Position numbers and translations under genes: made by a program. A DNA stretch of 64,000 bases from Gerris lacustris (lineage: Eukaryota; Arthropoda; Insecta; Hemiptera; Gerridae). Under the pieces are notes generated by a model. That model saw only the letters and a list, made by a program, of their open reading frames with translations. It did not search any database and was not told where the DNA came from. Each line of letters opens with the position of its first letter. Within the stretch, counting starts at the first letter, position 1. This document shows, one piece after another, positions 1 through 10,374 of this stretch. The stretch is taken from assembly GCA_951217055.1 (NCBI GenBank), contig OX578278.1, forward strand, positions 36,043,688-36,107,687. The letters run 5' to 3'.

Positions 1-589
1 CGAATTTAATGTCTTATTTGACTGGACTATAATACCATGAGCCAAAATTAATACGAGGCATTGACTTCTCATGCTCTCAACAACCTAGTATATTCACATT
101 AGAAAGCTCAACCATTCAGCAAGCACAAGAATACATTAACACGTTACAAAATAATTATTACAAACACACGAAGCATGTGACAACCATCAGGGGTTCGTAA
201 AAAAAGCTAGACAAATTTCCTACACGACTGCTAATAACAAGAAAAAAAAGAAGCTTAATATGGCTCAAATCATTTCAAGGAATTAAAGGGAAAAAGGAAG
301 CAGACAACCTCGCCAAAACCCCAACGAAACAATCTTAACGAAAACCATAACTGCCAATAGAAAAAAAAAAAAAAATCTAGGGAAAGGTCTCATCGCCCAA
401 TCTAATTGAGATTTTCTGTGATTATCTTCAATTTACTAGGCAAATACCATTGGTTATTAGATGGAGGGTTACATTAATATATTTAAGTACTATATTATTT
501 GGTTAATTGATTTATTCATTTTTCAATTAAGCTTTAAACATCCAACCTGCAACAAATATATCCTATTTTGCTAAGATACTTGTTGTCGA
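1..589. other. AT-rich sequence without a recognised gene
   Basis: No coding region, RNA gene or bounded repeat was recognised. There are short A-tracts near 361-375. It lies next to the reverse transcriptase remnant on its 3' side and could be the decayed 3' part of the same element, but nothing visible shows this. Confidence 0.4.
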
Positions 590-1080
590 CTAGTTCAATA
601 TATAAGGGATGGAATTGTGAGTTTGTTGCATTTTGAAAAGCTTAAGTCTGTCTGTCACTTCTACCCTAGCTAAAATTTTCATTAATTGGCCTCTGAGTTC
701 TTCAACTCTAAGGTCATTTAAATCCACATTTGTGTTAATTCCCAAGTCATGTGCCAATTTTTCCCATTCTGCAAACCAAAATATTTTTCTTTGTATCACC
801 TCTTTTGCTAAAAATGTTGTGTCTGCTTTTATCTAGGCTGTCTTTTTATAATGTATTTGAAGTGCAGCTTTAGTGTTTTAGCAAAACTTGAGGGCAGTCC
901 CGCGTTTCCAGTGTTATGACATAGTTGGACATAGTTGAGTGTTTGGAGGAAGCATGCAAATTTTCTTCGTAAAATATCTACATAGTTTTTCTACTTGCTC
1001 AACTCTTTGATAACCCCATACTCCATAAGTGAGTATTAGTTCAATGCCCGCTTCAAACCTTCTCAGCTTTTGTTCAAGTA
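590..1080 (-). pseudogene. Decayed C-terminal tail of a non-LTR reverse transcriptase
   Basis: Translation of the minus strand, crossing several frames, gives blocks resembling the region behind the fingers/palm domain of LINE polymerases: a tract reading YGVWGYQRVEQVEKLC near 1000-1060, then a NTQLCPTMS block, then a 69-residue open stretch (590-799) with FWFAEWEKLAHDLG. In many arthropod LINEs this region reads YGxExWG, a helical IE-L segment, TPN, then a loosely conserved W-rich tail. No palm-domain catalytic motifs are present, so only the 3' end of an old copy remains. The frame is broken at least three times. The 69-residue stretch alone would not be recognisable; the call rests on the order of the blocks and is moderate to weak. 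Confidence 0.4.
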
Positions 1081-1256
1081 TATTTATGTCTTAATTATGT
1101 ATAAATAAATAAAACCATTAATATTATTATTATTATCAATACCAGATTGACCCTCTCTTATTCCAGTCCACAGACTGCCAATAATATCCATTTAAACACC
1201 TGCACAAAATAACACGGCTACGGTAAAAATTATTAGTGACAATACACAAATACTTT

Positions 1257-1487
1257 TTCATATTTTACGATTTTGGTAGTATTCATACTACGGAAAGATT
1301 AAATTTTAATTTAAATCAAATTATAATTATTAACAACAACGGGAAACAACCAGAGAAAAATACACTCCCAGCGCTGGAGTGTATTTTTCTCTGGTTGTTT
1401 CCCGTAGTTGTTAATAATTATAATTTGATTTAAATTAAAATTTAATCTTTCCGTAGTATGAATACTACCAAAATCGTAAAATATGAA
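1257..1487. repeat. 231-bp near-perfect palindrome of two SINE bodies, head to head
   Basis: Arms 1257-1372 and 1373-1487 are reverse complements with one mismatch and one single-base indel. The centre is CAGCGCTGG. The right arm (GCTGGAGTGTATTTTTCTC...) is the same sequence that follows the tRNA-like head at 1725-1780, so this is two SINE bodies joined exactly where the tRNA head would begin. No head is present at the centre. Confidence 0.85.
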
Positions 1488-1652
1488 TTTCTAATTGATT
1501 GTACTAAGTACAGGTACTAATTGGGTACTTTATAATTATAAGCGTTATTTCTCGATCTAGTTCTTTGTCATTAATGTTGACTTCTCAGATTTGTGGAAAA
1601 TTGAAAGCTTAAATTCGGGACAAGGTATCATTAACGTCAGAGAAATTCATTC

Positions 1653-1786
1653 TCCTGCGTAGCTTAGTTGGTAGAGCGCTATACTGGAAATATAGAGGCC
1701 TGTGGTTCAAATACCAGCGCTGGAGTGTATTTTTCTCTGGTTGTTTCCCGTAGTTGTTAATAATTATAATTTGATTTAAAACAAAT
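1653..1786 (+). mobile_element. tRNA-derived SINE (head plus truncated body)
   Basis: Positions 1653-1724 fold like a tRNA. The acceptor strands TCCTGCG and CGCTGGA pair at six of seven positions. Box A is TAGCTTAGTTGG, the anticodon stem is CTATA/TATAG around a 7-base loop CTGGAAA, and box B is GGTTCAAATACC. These A and B boxes form an internal RNA polymerase III promoter. The body that follows is shared with the palindrome at 1257-1487 and with a minus-strand fragment near 2000-2060. The body stops around 1786 without the further sequence seen in the palindrome arms, so this copy is 3' truncated. A functional tRNA is unlikely: the T-stem pairs poorly, and a GGA (Ser) anticodon would need a long variable arm, which is missing. 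Confidence 0.65.
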
Positions 1787-1997
1787 ACTTTTTGTTATCA
1801 ATTTTTTACAGTGAGAACAAAACCAATATGACAGCTTACATAACTTTAAATCAATAATTCAACAGTACATATTTCATCCCTACCATCTAAACTTATAAAC
1901 AATGTTGATTTGGATTTGATATTACTTAATTACTCTTAGGTAGAGGTGTCACCTGGCAATAATACTTTAAGATAATAAACAATAATAATTTAAGATT

Positions 1998-2062
1998 AAT
2001 AATAACAATTATTATTAACTACAGGAGACAGACAGAGAAAAAAAGACTCCAGCGCCGGGATA
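1998..2062 (-). repeat. SINE body fragment (same family, minus strand)
   Basis: The reverse complement reads GCGCTGGAGTC, a T-run, CTCTGTCTGTCTCC, TAGTTAATAATAA, which parallels the SINE body at 1719-1775. It is diverged and headless. Confidence 0.5.
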
Positions 2063-2094
2063 AAGATTTTTTCTAAATATATGCATCAACATAC

Positions 2095-2225
2095 ACATAC
2101 TTAAACACACACATACATACACACGGCCCACATACATACACACAAACACACATACATACATACGCGCATATAAAAACATACATACATATATACACACATA
2201 TATACGCACACATACATATGTATAT
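2095..2225. repeat. CA/CATA-rich microsatellite
   Basis: Imperfect CACACATACATACACAC repeats run to about 2225. The 64-residue minus-strand reading frame here is only repeat translation (YVCMYVC). Confidence 0.85.
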
Positions 2226-2458
2226 AGTGTATATTGGGAACGGGCGTAGTCGAGTGCTAGCGTACTTGCAACACTATTGCCAGAAACCTTGATCTAAACA
2301 CCGACAACCTGGTGAGAGATTAATTAATTTTGACATACCTTACAAATTTCATAAAAATCGGACAAGTAATTTTTAAGATATGGGGGTTCACAAAATTGTT
2401 GTGGATGGAACTTAGTCTAAAGATTTATCCTATTTATTATTTACAGAAATAAAAATAG

Positions 2459-2567
2459 ACTGCCAATTAGTGTGGCACATAGCTTCTTCCCATCCAAGCA
2501 TGTACTTTATTGTAATATCTCAAAAGTGAACCAATGCTTCCGTTAGCTTCGGTAAGCTCGCGGAAGC
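2459..2567 (-). mobile_element. Internally deleted Helentron-like element, family A
   Basis: Both ends of family A are present only 109 bp apart. The 3' stem-loop (TGCCAATTAGTGTGGCA as read on +) and the GGAAGC-type inverted repeat are at the left. The 5' hairpin (GCTTCCG, then a TAAG/TTAG-rich middle, then CGGAAGC) is at the right. The core, including the (TCTG)n tract seen in full copies, is missing. Confidence 0.7.
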
Positions 2568-2751
2568 AAAATGTAAATAGAGGCTGGTTTACTAAATTAT
2601 ATTTATCAAGCCTTGTTTATTAATTATTCGGGTTTTATTCATATTTAAACAGAGGATATTAATACGAGCAGAGTAGGAGGTTTCTCAATGCTTATTGGAG
2701 CGTCCAATTAAAACGACAGAGTTTGGCGGAGAATACACACACACGCACACT

Positions 2752-2893
<142 letters not shown>

Positions 2894-3159
2894 ATGTCTT
2901 ATTGTAAAATGAGGAGGGTGTTAACTTGGCACAGAATCCAATATTAGAAAGGAGTCTTCTCCGTATATCCGTCAGAATGTAGTCTTAATGTTAATCCTCG
3001 GTAGTATACGTAGATTCATAAAATTTCCTTAAGAACCATTTCCTACGGCTGAAATTTCGCAGCCAGTTCTAAGATCACTTCAAGCATAAATACCAGGGCA
3101 AGAATACTAACTTAGACATTACCAAGGTCCCAAAACAATTTCAACAGATTTAAAAAGAG

Positions 3160-3480
3160 TCTGCCAATAAGTGACACATAGCTTCCTCGCGTCTAACCGT
3201 GTACTTTAAAGATGTTTTTCTTTTACCACCTATAATTTTCAAATTTATTTCATTTTGCTAACTGAAGTTAACGAAAGGTATGTTTGTAATCGATCTCAAG
3301 AACGATTATTTTTTATGTTTTCTATTTCATAAATACTAAAACAGAAATCCGTTTCAAACGTCAGGGAACATTTTTTGGTCCCGTGTCTATCTGTCGTTCA
3401 ATTTTTACGAATCACAATATTTTATAAACTGTCCGTCCGATTTTAATCAAATTAGGATAGTAAGTCATAATTAACCCACC
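3160..3480. mobile_element. Two Helentron-like fragments in opposite orientation
   Basis: Positions 3160-3200 hold a diverged 3' end on the minus strand (CTGCCAATAAGTGACAC, then GCTTCCTCGCG). From about 3258 a plus-strand 5' end starts, followed by the ACAGAAATCCGTTTC, CAGGGAACATTTTT and GTCCGATTTTAAT blocks typical of family A2 copies elsewhere in the window. The second copy loses similarity after about 3500. Confidence 0.55.
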
Positions 3481-3499
3481 ATTGGTCCAATATTAATTT

Positions 3500-5060
3500 C
3501 AACCACCTATACACATTGAATATATAATAAAAATAAATGGGACCCCCAATGGGAATAGAAGCAGGAAAAACCAAACATTTTTACATGCAATTTTCAGTGG
3601 GAGAACATTATTTTATGCTCTTAATATGACCATTTGTCCAATAATAGTGCGTTGAAGCAATATGTAGTAGTGAGGACATTGGGTGACTATTTACTTTTAA
3701 ACTATACAAAATGCTACAAGATCGTTCACGAAATTGTTTATATTTAAAAGTAAGATAATTATTTGCTTTAAAATAATTTAAGTTTTACTCAGACAGAGTA
3801 ATCTTAATACCTAGATAAACTCATTATCCAATAAATTCATATAATATTTATCTTTATCAAGTAATTTGGGAAGGCGTTCTTTGCCGGAAAACATTAAACT
3901 CCAGGATTTCCGGGAATATTAGTCTTATGAGCTTAGTAAATTTGCCAAATTCAATACGTAGTTTAGCACAGATATAGAGGTAAGAGGAAAATAAAGGGAA
4001 TATCAATTATACTTATTATCTCTCTAACCCTACTGTACTCACTTCTCAACTATTATAAGAGAAATACGAAGTGTTAGTATAATTTCCTATTGTCGGCTTC
4101 GACTACATGCTTTACAGTCTGTGAAACTTTCTAGTTATTTTGCCATTAAGAAAGAAGTATTATTTTCATTTTTCTGACGTTATAAAACAGTGACAGCAGA
4201 GATAAGACGTATTCCTGCATTATTATTTTTATTTCATTATAACCTTATCTTTGCTATTTTTTTAAAAGACCTGATGACCATTAAAAATGGTCGAGTATAT
4301 TATTATCTATAAGAACGGGTAAATGATTTTTATATATTTTAAGTTATTACTATATTTGATACAATTACTATGTTTAAAGAATCAAGGATTAAAAAAAAAA
4401 AAAAGGAATAAAAAAAGTGATAAAAGTATAGAGCAGCAAAGACTTCGTTTTTTCCAGCTATAGTGAATAATTTCTTTCATTTTTTAAAAGACCAATAATT
4501 TTTTATCATAAATAGATCGTATCTTGGAAAAATTATCTTGGAAATTACGGTATGGTAATAGATTTTAAAACCACCGTTGAAAAGATATTATTTTGAATTA
4601 AACAGTTTAAATTTTATTTCATGTTTACCAGCATGCATGATAGTAATAATCTTTCCTAATTTATTTATCTTCCTATTTCTTTATCCTCTTTTTATTCTAC
4701 GCCCCAGTCTACCATTTCTCTTCCTTTTTCCTTTTATCTCTATCTTTACCTTCTATTATCTCTTCTATCTTTATTATTATCCTATTATCTCTATCGTATT
4801 TATACATAATATTTTTACCTTATATCTTTATTTTTTATCTTATTTAACTAATTATCTATTTTAGTACCTATATCTTATTAAACATAATACATATATAAAC
4901 AATTTTGTCAATCTGATTATTTATTTATTTTTATTTTATTTATTAATCCCCCCCCCCCTTATTATTTTATCTTTACTTTATATTTCAGGAACCTCTTTAA
5001 TACAGTGGCTGAAGGTAATTACCCTTTGAACTTATCTAGCACCCGGGCAGTTTCTTTGCT
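3500..5060. other. AT-rich region with pyrimidine-rich low complexity
   Basis: No gene was recognised. The 95-residue frame at 4577-4864 is a Phe/Leu/Tyr-rich reading of a TTAT/CTTT-rich tract and has no domain. A (C)10 run sits near 4949-4958. Confidence 0.5.
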
Positions 5061-5230
5061 AGGGGGGGGGGGGGGGGGCATCTGTCCTCTGCCCCATACC
5101 CGCAGTTGCCAGCCTTTCACAGGGCTCTGGCTTCTGTGGGGTCAGCTCACAGTCCCCTCTGGGTACTCGTGAGTCTGAAACTCTAACCGCGCAGACTTCC
5201 AGTCAGCAAGTTAGGTCTGGCACTATTAAA

Positions 5231-5701
5231 GTGTCCTTCATAATCCCTCTTCTGGAAGAGGAGAACCCAAGTGATCCGGAGATCCTTTCGGGGTTGAGAA
5301 AGTTCAATCAGGGTCTAAGAACCAGGGATTGGAAAATACTTAATAAAATAAGATTGTCCACTGGCTTAAGATTAGTGGTGCGTACTAACTCAGGTTTGTA
5401 CTCCTATCTGAGAAAGTCAGATATGGCTCTCATCTACTATTGCATGAAAGTCAAGGTCCGCCTCTTATCTACGGATAACAATGTTGAGGCCAGGCCTTCA
5501 AGTGTACGTTTTACCAAAACTAAGAAAGCTCTCTTAATTCAAGGGGAGCAACCTCATCAGGTTAATGGTAGTAGTGCTATGCCGGTAGGTCCATCCCTAA
5601 GGCACCTTCCGTCAATTTTCAGGCAAATTTACAGCACGGTATATCAGCTACCTCTGTTTACTGCAAACGGATGGCTGAGCTTGATGCTAATATTGGCTTG
5701 A
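5231..5701 (+). pseudogene. LINE ORF1 fragment with a DUF4780-like segment
   Basis: The open stretch contains LLEEENPSDPEILSGL, then GLRTRDWKILNKI and LRLVVRTNSGLYSYLRKS. This matches the pattern I recall for DUF4780, found in ORF1 proteins of insect LINEs: a W-R/K-V/I-L segment, then a basic stretch, then V/I-D/N-x-x-S and L-x-x-L/S. ORF1 proteins bind element RNA. The N-terminal half is absent, and no Cys-rich knuckles are visible in what remains. The frame opens with GTG at 5231, but that is only where the open stretch begins. The 3' end overlaps the start of the endonuclease frame by about 90 bases, an arrangement common between ORF1 and ORF2. Confidence 0.55.
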
Positions 5702-6327
5702 ATCAGGAGCCCTATGCTTATAAAGGGCAAGTGCGTGGACTAGGGATTACTGGTGGTTCCCTTTTCTGCTCTACAAATGGCGTATCTCCAAGGGCTTGCA
5801 TTATAACTAAGAATGTAAAGACCTCATTAATCCCACAGTTTTGTGACAGGGATTTAGTTGCTGTAAAACTAGACGGGAGTCAGATGGGATTAGAAGGAAG
5901 GGACATTATGGTCTGCTCCCTGTATCTTCCATATGACTCTCCTTAACCTCCACCGTCAGACATCTTAATGGACTTGGTTCGTTTTTGTAGTAATGGTGGT
6001 TTTCCCCTCTTGGTTGGGTGTGATGCTAATGCACACAACTTGGTATGGGGTAGTACTAATACTAACCCAAGAGGAAGAGCTTTACTTGAATATCTGACAA
6101 GCTCTGAGCTCTATGTTCTTAACCGTGGAGCCGTTCCAACCTACTTTACGGAAAGAAGGAAAGAAGTCATTGACATCTCTTTCTGCACTCAAGAACTTGT
6201 GTCCAGAGTGATGGATTGGTCTGTATCACTTGAAGAGTCCCTTTCGGACCACAGACACATCCTCTTTAAAATAAAGGCTCCAGTGCTAATAAGAGGAAAT
6301 AAAGTATCGCAATCCCAGATCAACTGA
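5612..6327 (+). pseudogene. LINE ORF2: apurinic/apyrimidinic-like endonuclease domain
   Basis: The domain nicks target DNA to prime reverse transcription. Visible blocks in order: NFQANLQHGISAT (first strand), LNQEPYAYKGQVRGL with the metal-binding QEP glutamate, VCSLYLPYD, LLVGCDANAHNLVWGS with the catalytic GDxN-like GCDANAH, GRALLEYLTSSELYVLN, VIDISFCTQEL and the terminal SLSDHRHILF with the catalytic SDH. Length (about 235 residues) is normal for the family. An in-frame TAA at 5944-5946 interrupts it just after LYLPYDSP. The frame then resumes unchanged to the stop at 6325-6327, where a shift leads into the linker. Confidence 0.85.
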
Positions 6328-6339
6328 CTGGGAGCTATT

Positions 6340-6900
6340 CCGAGAAGTACTGGAGAGTGAATTGGACAGCGTGGGACACTGCCCAAACAGCCTAATTGAA
6401 ACTGAAATGTACATCCCCAGTTTCACTAAAGCTATAATCATGAAAATTCGCTCCAAGAAAATTTCAGTACCTGGATGGACTCCCTTGACGGAGAAACTTA
6501 GGAGGCAAGTTAAACGACTTCTTAATAAAGCAAAAAGGAACAACTTGCCAATTCTATGGGAAAATATAAAACAGCCCGTAGAGCGTACAAGACGCAGATT
6601 AGGAAGGCAAAACAAGAAGCTTGGAGGTCCTATTGTGCAGGAATTAGTGAGACAGCGCCTGCTACTAGATTTCACCGCATCCTCTTTAAATCGCCTGCTT
6701 TGAGCAATGGACCTTTCCTAATCAACGGAGAGATTTTCTCCTCTACAGAGGAAGAAGCTCTCAAGCATCTTCTGGATTCTCATTTACAGGATGTCAACTA
6801 CTCAAAGACAGTGACGCCCCCTATCAACTTCCCTCAAGTTTGCCAGCTGGAGGCTCAGAAGTTGCGAATTTGGTTTTTACTGGAAACAGAGTAAGATGGG
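6340..6900 (+). pseudogene. LINE ORF2 linker between endonuclease and polymerase
   Basis: Two overlapping frames (about 6362-6560, then 6556-6870) carry a basic, helical region with VPGWTPLTEKLRRQVKRL and YKTQIRKAKQEAWRSYC. This is the usual LINE linker motif (PWWxxxLxxLRxxVRR... W/F-xxF), followed by the EEALKHLLDSHL segment that precedes the fingers. The change of frame near 6560 and again near 6850 shows small indels. Confidence 0.7.
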
Positions 6901-7685
6901 CAGTCAGAAGCTTTGCTCCTTACAAATCCGTTGGACCGGATGGAGTCATGCCAGTTATGCTTCAGCAGGGGCTTGACTTAATTATAGGGAGCCTTACTAA
7001 GGCTCTTAGGACCTTCCTTACTCATCAGACAGTTCCTCTGTCCTGGAGGGAAGTGAAGGTGGTCTTTATTCCTAAGCAGGGTAGAACAGACTTTACCCTC
7101 AGCAAATCATATCGTCCTATTAGTCTCACTTCGTTCTTTCTAAAGACCTTGGAGAGATTGGTGGACAGGTACATCAGGGATAACTTGGCAATTCCCCTGA
7201 GTATGCTGCAATACGCCTATCAAGCAGGCAAATCATGTGATGCTGCTCTTCACCATCTTGTTAGGAAGATTGAAGGGACCCTTAACACCAAGAAAGTGGC
7301 CTTAGGCTTGTTCATGGACATCGAGGGAGCCTTCAACTGTGTTCCTGTCGAGGCTATTTGTCAAGCGGGAGGTGAACATGGGATTGACAAAGTACTAGTC
7401 GGATGGATAAAGTCTATGTTAGCTCTCAGATTAGCGAGAGCTCAACGTAATGGCTGTACTTTAAGTGCAGTAGTTAATCGAGGTTGTCCGCAGGGTGAAG
7501 TTCTTTCTCCCCTTCTGTGGTGCTTGGTACTAGACAGCCTTATTGAACTCCTTCAAAGAGAGGGATTTTACATCCAAGCGTTTGCTGATGATGTTGTGGT
7601 ATTAATAAGTTTATTAACACTATCTTTGAGTTGGCTCAAAGAGCTCTTCGTACCATTGAGAGATGGTGTGGGAGAAATGGTCTAG
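6840..7685 (+). pseudogene. LINE ORF2: reverse transcriptase fingers and palm
   Basis: This domain synthesises cDNA from element RNA. Canonical blocks are in order: YKSVGPDGVMPVMLQ, VVFIPKQGR, SYRPISLTSFFLKTLERLV, YAYQAGKSCDAALHHL, LGLFMDIEGAFN with the first catalytic Asp, NRGCPQGEVLSPLLW, and FADDVVVL with the catalytic Asp pair. All three catalytic aspartates are intact. The frame is lost at about 7608, just after FADDVVVLIS. The following RTIERW-type helix can be read in another frame up to about 7690. Confidence 0.9.
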
Positions 7686-7689
7686 GGTC

Positions 7690-8290
7690 AATCCAAATAA
7701 GACAGTTGTGGTACCATTTACTCGCAAGAGTAAGCTAGATGGTACTCTGGAACTTTAGCTTGGAGGGAAAACCCTCCAATATTACCTGTGAAATATCTTG
7801 GAGTAACCTTGGATAGGAAGCTGACTTGGACAAAACACCTTGAGTCCAAGGTAAACAAGGCCTTTGCATCCTTTTGGGTTTGCAGAAGGGCTATGGGTCC
7901 CACATGGGGCCTACAGCCAAAAGAACTTCACTGGATTTACTCTGCAGTGGTAAGGCCAGTGCTTTCCTACTCATGTATTGTCTGGTGGCCTAGGCTGTCT
8001 GTTACTACCTCCAAACGGTCACTAGATCATCTTCAAAGGACAGCTTGCTTAGGAATTCTTGGAGCAATGAGAACAGCGCCAACTCTAGCATTAGAAGTTT
8101 TAGCAGGCCTACCTCCTCTTGATCTTTTTCTCCGATATGAAGCCATGATGACGGCATATCGAATCCATTGTGTGAGCCTGTGGAAAGGCTATAACAGCCG
8201 CACAGGAAATGAAGCTGTCTGGCAGTCTCTGGTGGAGAAGTGCCCTGCAGCGGCAATGATACAGGATTATACTTACCGCATTGGAACTTC
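7690..8290 (+). pseudogene. LINE ORF2: thumb/connection region
   Basis: After two further indels between 7690 and 7790, the polymerase frame returns with VKYLGVTLDRKLTWTKHL, a hallmark of LINE polymerases just behind the palm. Next comes the Trp-rich connection: WIYSAVVRPVLSYSCIVWWP, LQRTACLGILGAMRTAPTLA, LEVLAGLPPLDLFL. This connects the palm to RNase H. The frame shifts again at about 8255-8290. Confidence 0.85.
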
Positions 8291-8740
8291 AGTATTACCT
8301 GGAGTTATTATTTTCCTTCTAAGGAAGACTGGAGGCAGGGCAATGAAAATGTCCCCCCACCTACGAAGGATGTTTGGTTCACTGATGGTTCTCTTTTAGA
8401 AGGACTATCGGGGGCTGGTGTATTTTGCTCCAATCCACGACAAGAGCTTAGTATAAGCTTAGGTAAGTTCTCTACAGTCTTCCAAGCTGAGATCTATGCA
8501 ATCCTGGCTTGCTGTCAAGTGATTCTGAGTAAGAATGAGTCAGGAAAACAGATTTACATCTGCTCGGACAGTCAGGCGGCGATTAAGTCTTTGGCTATTC
8601 CGAGATGCACTTCTAAATTAGTGACAGATTGCAAGAGATTTCTTAATGATCTGACAAGACAGAATGCTGTCCACCTAGTATGGGTTCCGGGACATTGTGG
8701 GATAGAAGGGAATGAATCGGCAGATCAACTGCCTAGGTAA
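8290..8740 (+). pseudogene. LINE ORF2: RNase H domain
   Basis: RNase H degrades the RNA strand of the RNA/cDNA hybrid. The four acidic catalytic positions are all visible: WFTDGS, QAEIYAILA, CSDSQAAIKSL and GNESADQL, together with VWVPGHCGIEGN. Length is about 125 residues, normal for the domain. The frame ends at a TAA (8738-8740) directly after the last catalytic Asp. The frame continues open beyond it, so this is a nonsense mutation rather than the natural end. Confidence 0.9.
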
Positions 8741-9208
8741 GGTTCCAGTGTAACTCCTTCTGTCCCGGAACCAGTGGTAGGTATATCTCGCTGCGTTGTG
8801 AGGACCGCTTTAAAAAAGTCTTTGTTAAGAGATTTTCAAAGAACCTGGGAAACTGCTCCCGGAATGAGACAGTCCAAGTTGTTTATTTCAGGACCATCTC
8901 ATAAAGTTACTAAAACACTATTGGCCCTTAACAGGGGCACTTGTCATCTTATGACTGGATTTATAACCGGTCACTGTCGTCTCAACAGACACTTGCAGCT
9001 GCTAGGATTGGTTGAAAGTCCCACCTGCCGGCTGTGTGGAGAGGAAGATGAAACTCATATTATTAACCTACTAAGCTGCTGCCCAGAGTTGGCTCGTCTT
9101 AGATGGAAAACCTTTGGATTGCCAATTCTTCCCTTAGAAGAAGTTAAGGGACTGGCTCTGAACAGACTCCTGGCTTTTTGTGAGTCTGTCAGTCTGCTCA
9201 GACTATAG
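8741..9208 (+). pseudogene. LINE ORF2: C-terminal tail with a Cys/His motif
   Basis: It is in the same frame as the RNase H domain beyond the nonsense codon. It contains LNRGTCHLMTGFITGHCRLN, a motif widely seen after RNase H in these elements, then CRLCGEEDETHI...LLSCCPELARLR, a CxxC-H-C type putative zinc knuckle. The natural stop is at 9206-9208, followed by a short 3' UTR ending in an A-rich tail at about 9301-9310. Confidence 0.8.
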
Positions 9209-9462
9209 AAGAATCAGGGAGAGAATTCTTCACTATCCCGGGTTTGCTCAAAGGACCCACTTAAGTGGTCTATGTCTCTGGGTTTTAAACCCCCCGGAAG
9301 AAAAAAAAAATAAGAAATATTCTTTTAAGTAAAATTTCCCCTCCTCTTGGCCTTTGGAAAAGGACCTGCTTCGTATATGCTTAATAAAAGGCCCTGTTAT
9401 TTACTGGGCCGCGCACAAGACAATTGATAAAAGTGAGTTGAAGTCCTCTGCTCAACACTTAA

Positions 9463-10059
9463 CCCTGCACTTCTAACACTACGTCTCTGAGGCGTACATG
9501 CTAACTTTAATTGATAGCTCTCGGTGCGCAAGCATGCCAGCCATTAGTCCTTCTAGGTATGCTATCTCTGTTTAATTAACCTTCAGATTGCGTCAAAGTC
9601 CGGTCTTTGCTGTGCTTTTATATATTAGTAATTTACCACTTCTTTTAGTCTACTGTGCCTCAGGGGCCCTATCGAGCCTAACCTTATCGAGCTTGTTGCC
9701 TTTAATTGGCTTTTTTTTGTTCTTAAAATTTGATTATTACATATTATATTGCCATAATAAGAAAAATTCATTAGATTATCATAACATAATTTCAGATTTA
9801 AATGCAGCAGGTGCTAGTGAGGAAAATTGCAAAATGTATATTTTGACCTGCTCTTTTCAGGTTAAAGGGTCAGTTTGGTAATCATTTTCTATTAAAAGAG
9901 CACCTTTTAACCATTTTATTAGACAAAGAAATGTTTCAAGTTCACGATTTTATCAGCATTTAAATCTTAAACGTGTATAAGTTGGTCTAATTTTAATTTA
10001 CGTCTGAGAGGCGTAGTGTTAGAAATAATGGACTATTAGACAGTATTAGTAAGGCAGGG
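9463..10059. mobile_element. Non-autonomous piggyBac-like element with TTAA target sites
   Basis: Both ends abut TTAA (9459-9462 and 10060-10063). The tips are CCCTGC and GCAGGG. Inside them, TTCTAACACTACGTCTCTGA at the left is repeated inverted at the right (TCTGAGAGGCGTAGTGTTAGAA on +). A TTAA target and CCC/GGG tips are diagnostic of piggyBac elements. At 597 bp it has no transposase. The 97-residue frame inside (9588-9881) shows no recognisable domain. Confidence 0.7.
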
Positions 10060-10266
10060 TTAATATGCCAAATGCAACCAATCCAATATGAAAAATAATG
10101 TAAGGAATAACCCGTTGCTTAAACTTTTTTGTGCATTGTGGGTCTTATCAAGAGAGGAGACGCAACATTGTGTAGTTGCGTCACTGATCCCTCTCCCATA
10201 AAACCTCATACCCATCACCTCCATATTATTGTTCAAATGTAATTTATTTCGACTGTATGGGTATGG

Positions 10267-10268
<2 letters not shown>

Positions 10269-10358
<90 letters not shown>

Positions 10359-10371
10359 TTATTTATTTATA
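10269..10371. repeat. (TA)n microsatellite ending in (TTTA)n
   Basis: Pure TA dinucleotides run to about 10354, then TTTATTTATTTATTTA. Confidence 0.97.
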
Positions 10372-10374
10372 AGA

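Larger units (their letters stand above)
5079..9311 (+). mobile_element. RNase H-bearing non-LTR retrotransposon (I/LOA-like LINE), inactive
   Basis: The order is the C-terminal part of ORF1, apurinic endonuclease, reverse transcriptase, RNase H, a C-terminal Cys/His motif, a 3' UTR and a short A-tail at about 9301-9310. Such elements copy themselves by target-primed reverse transcription. RNase H downstream of the polymerase is typical of the I, LOA and related clades. The 5' side begins directly after a 17-base G run (5062-5078), so the 5' UTR and most of ORF1 are missing. Base composition is much less AT-rich than the flanks, as expected for an insertion. At least two in-frame stops and several frameshifts make this copy inactive. 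I could not identify a target-site duplication. Confidence 0.9.

Noticed and set aside
1653..1724. Functional tRNA-Ser(GGA) gene
   Set aside because: The T-stem pairs poorly, there is no long variable arm, and the body that follows is shared with headless copies nearby. It is a SINE head.
4577..4864. 95-residue hydrophobic protein
   Set aside because: Translation of a TTAT/CTTT-rich tract; no start context, domain or codon bias.
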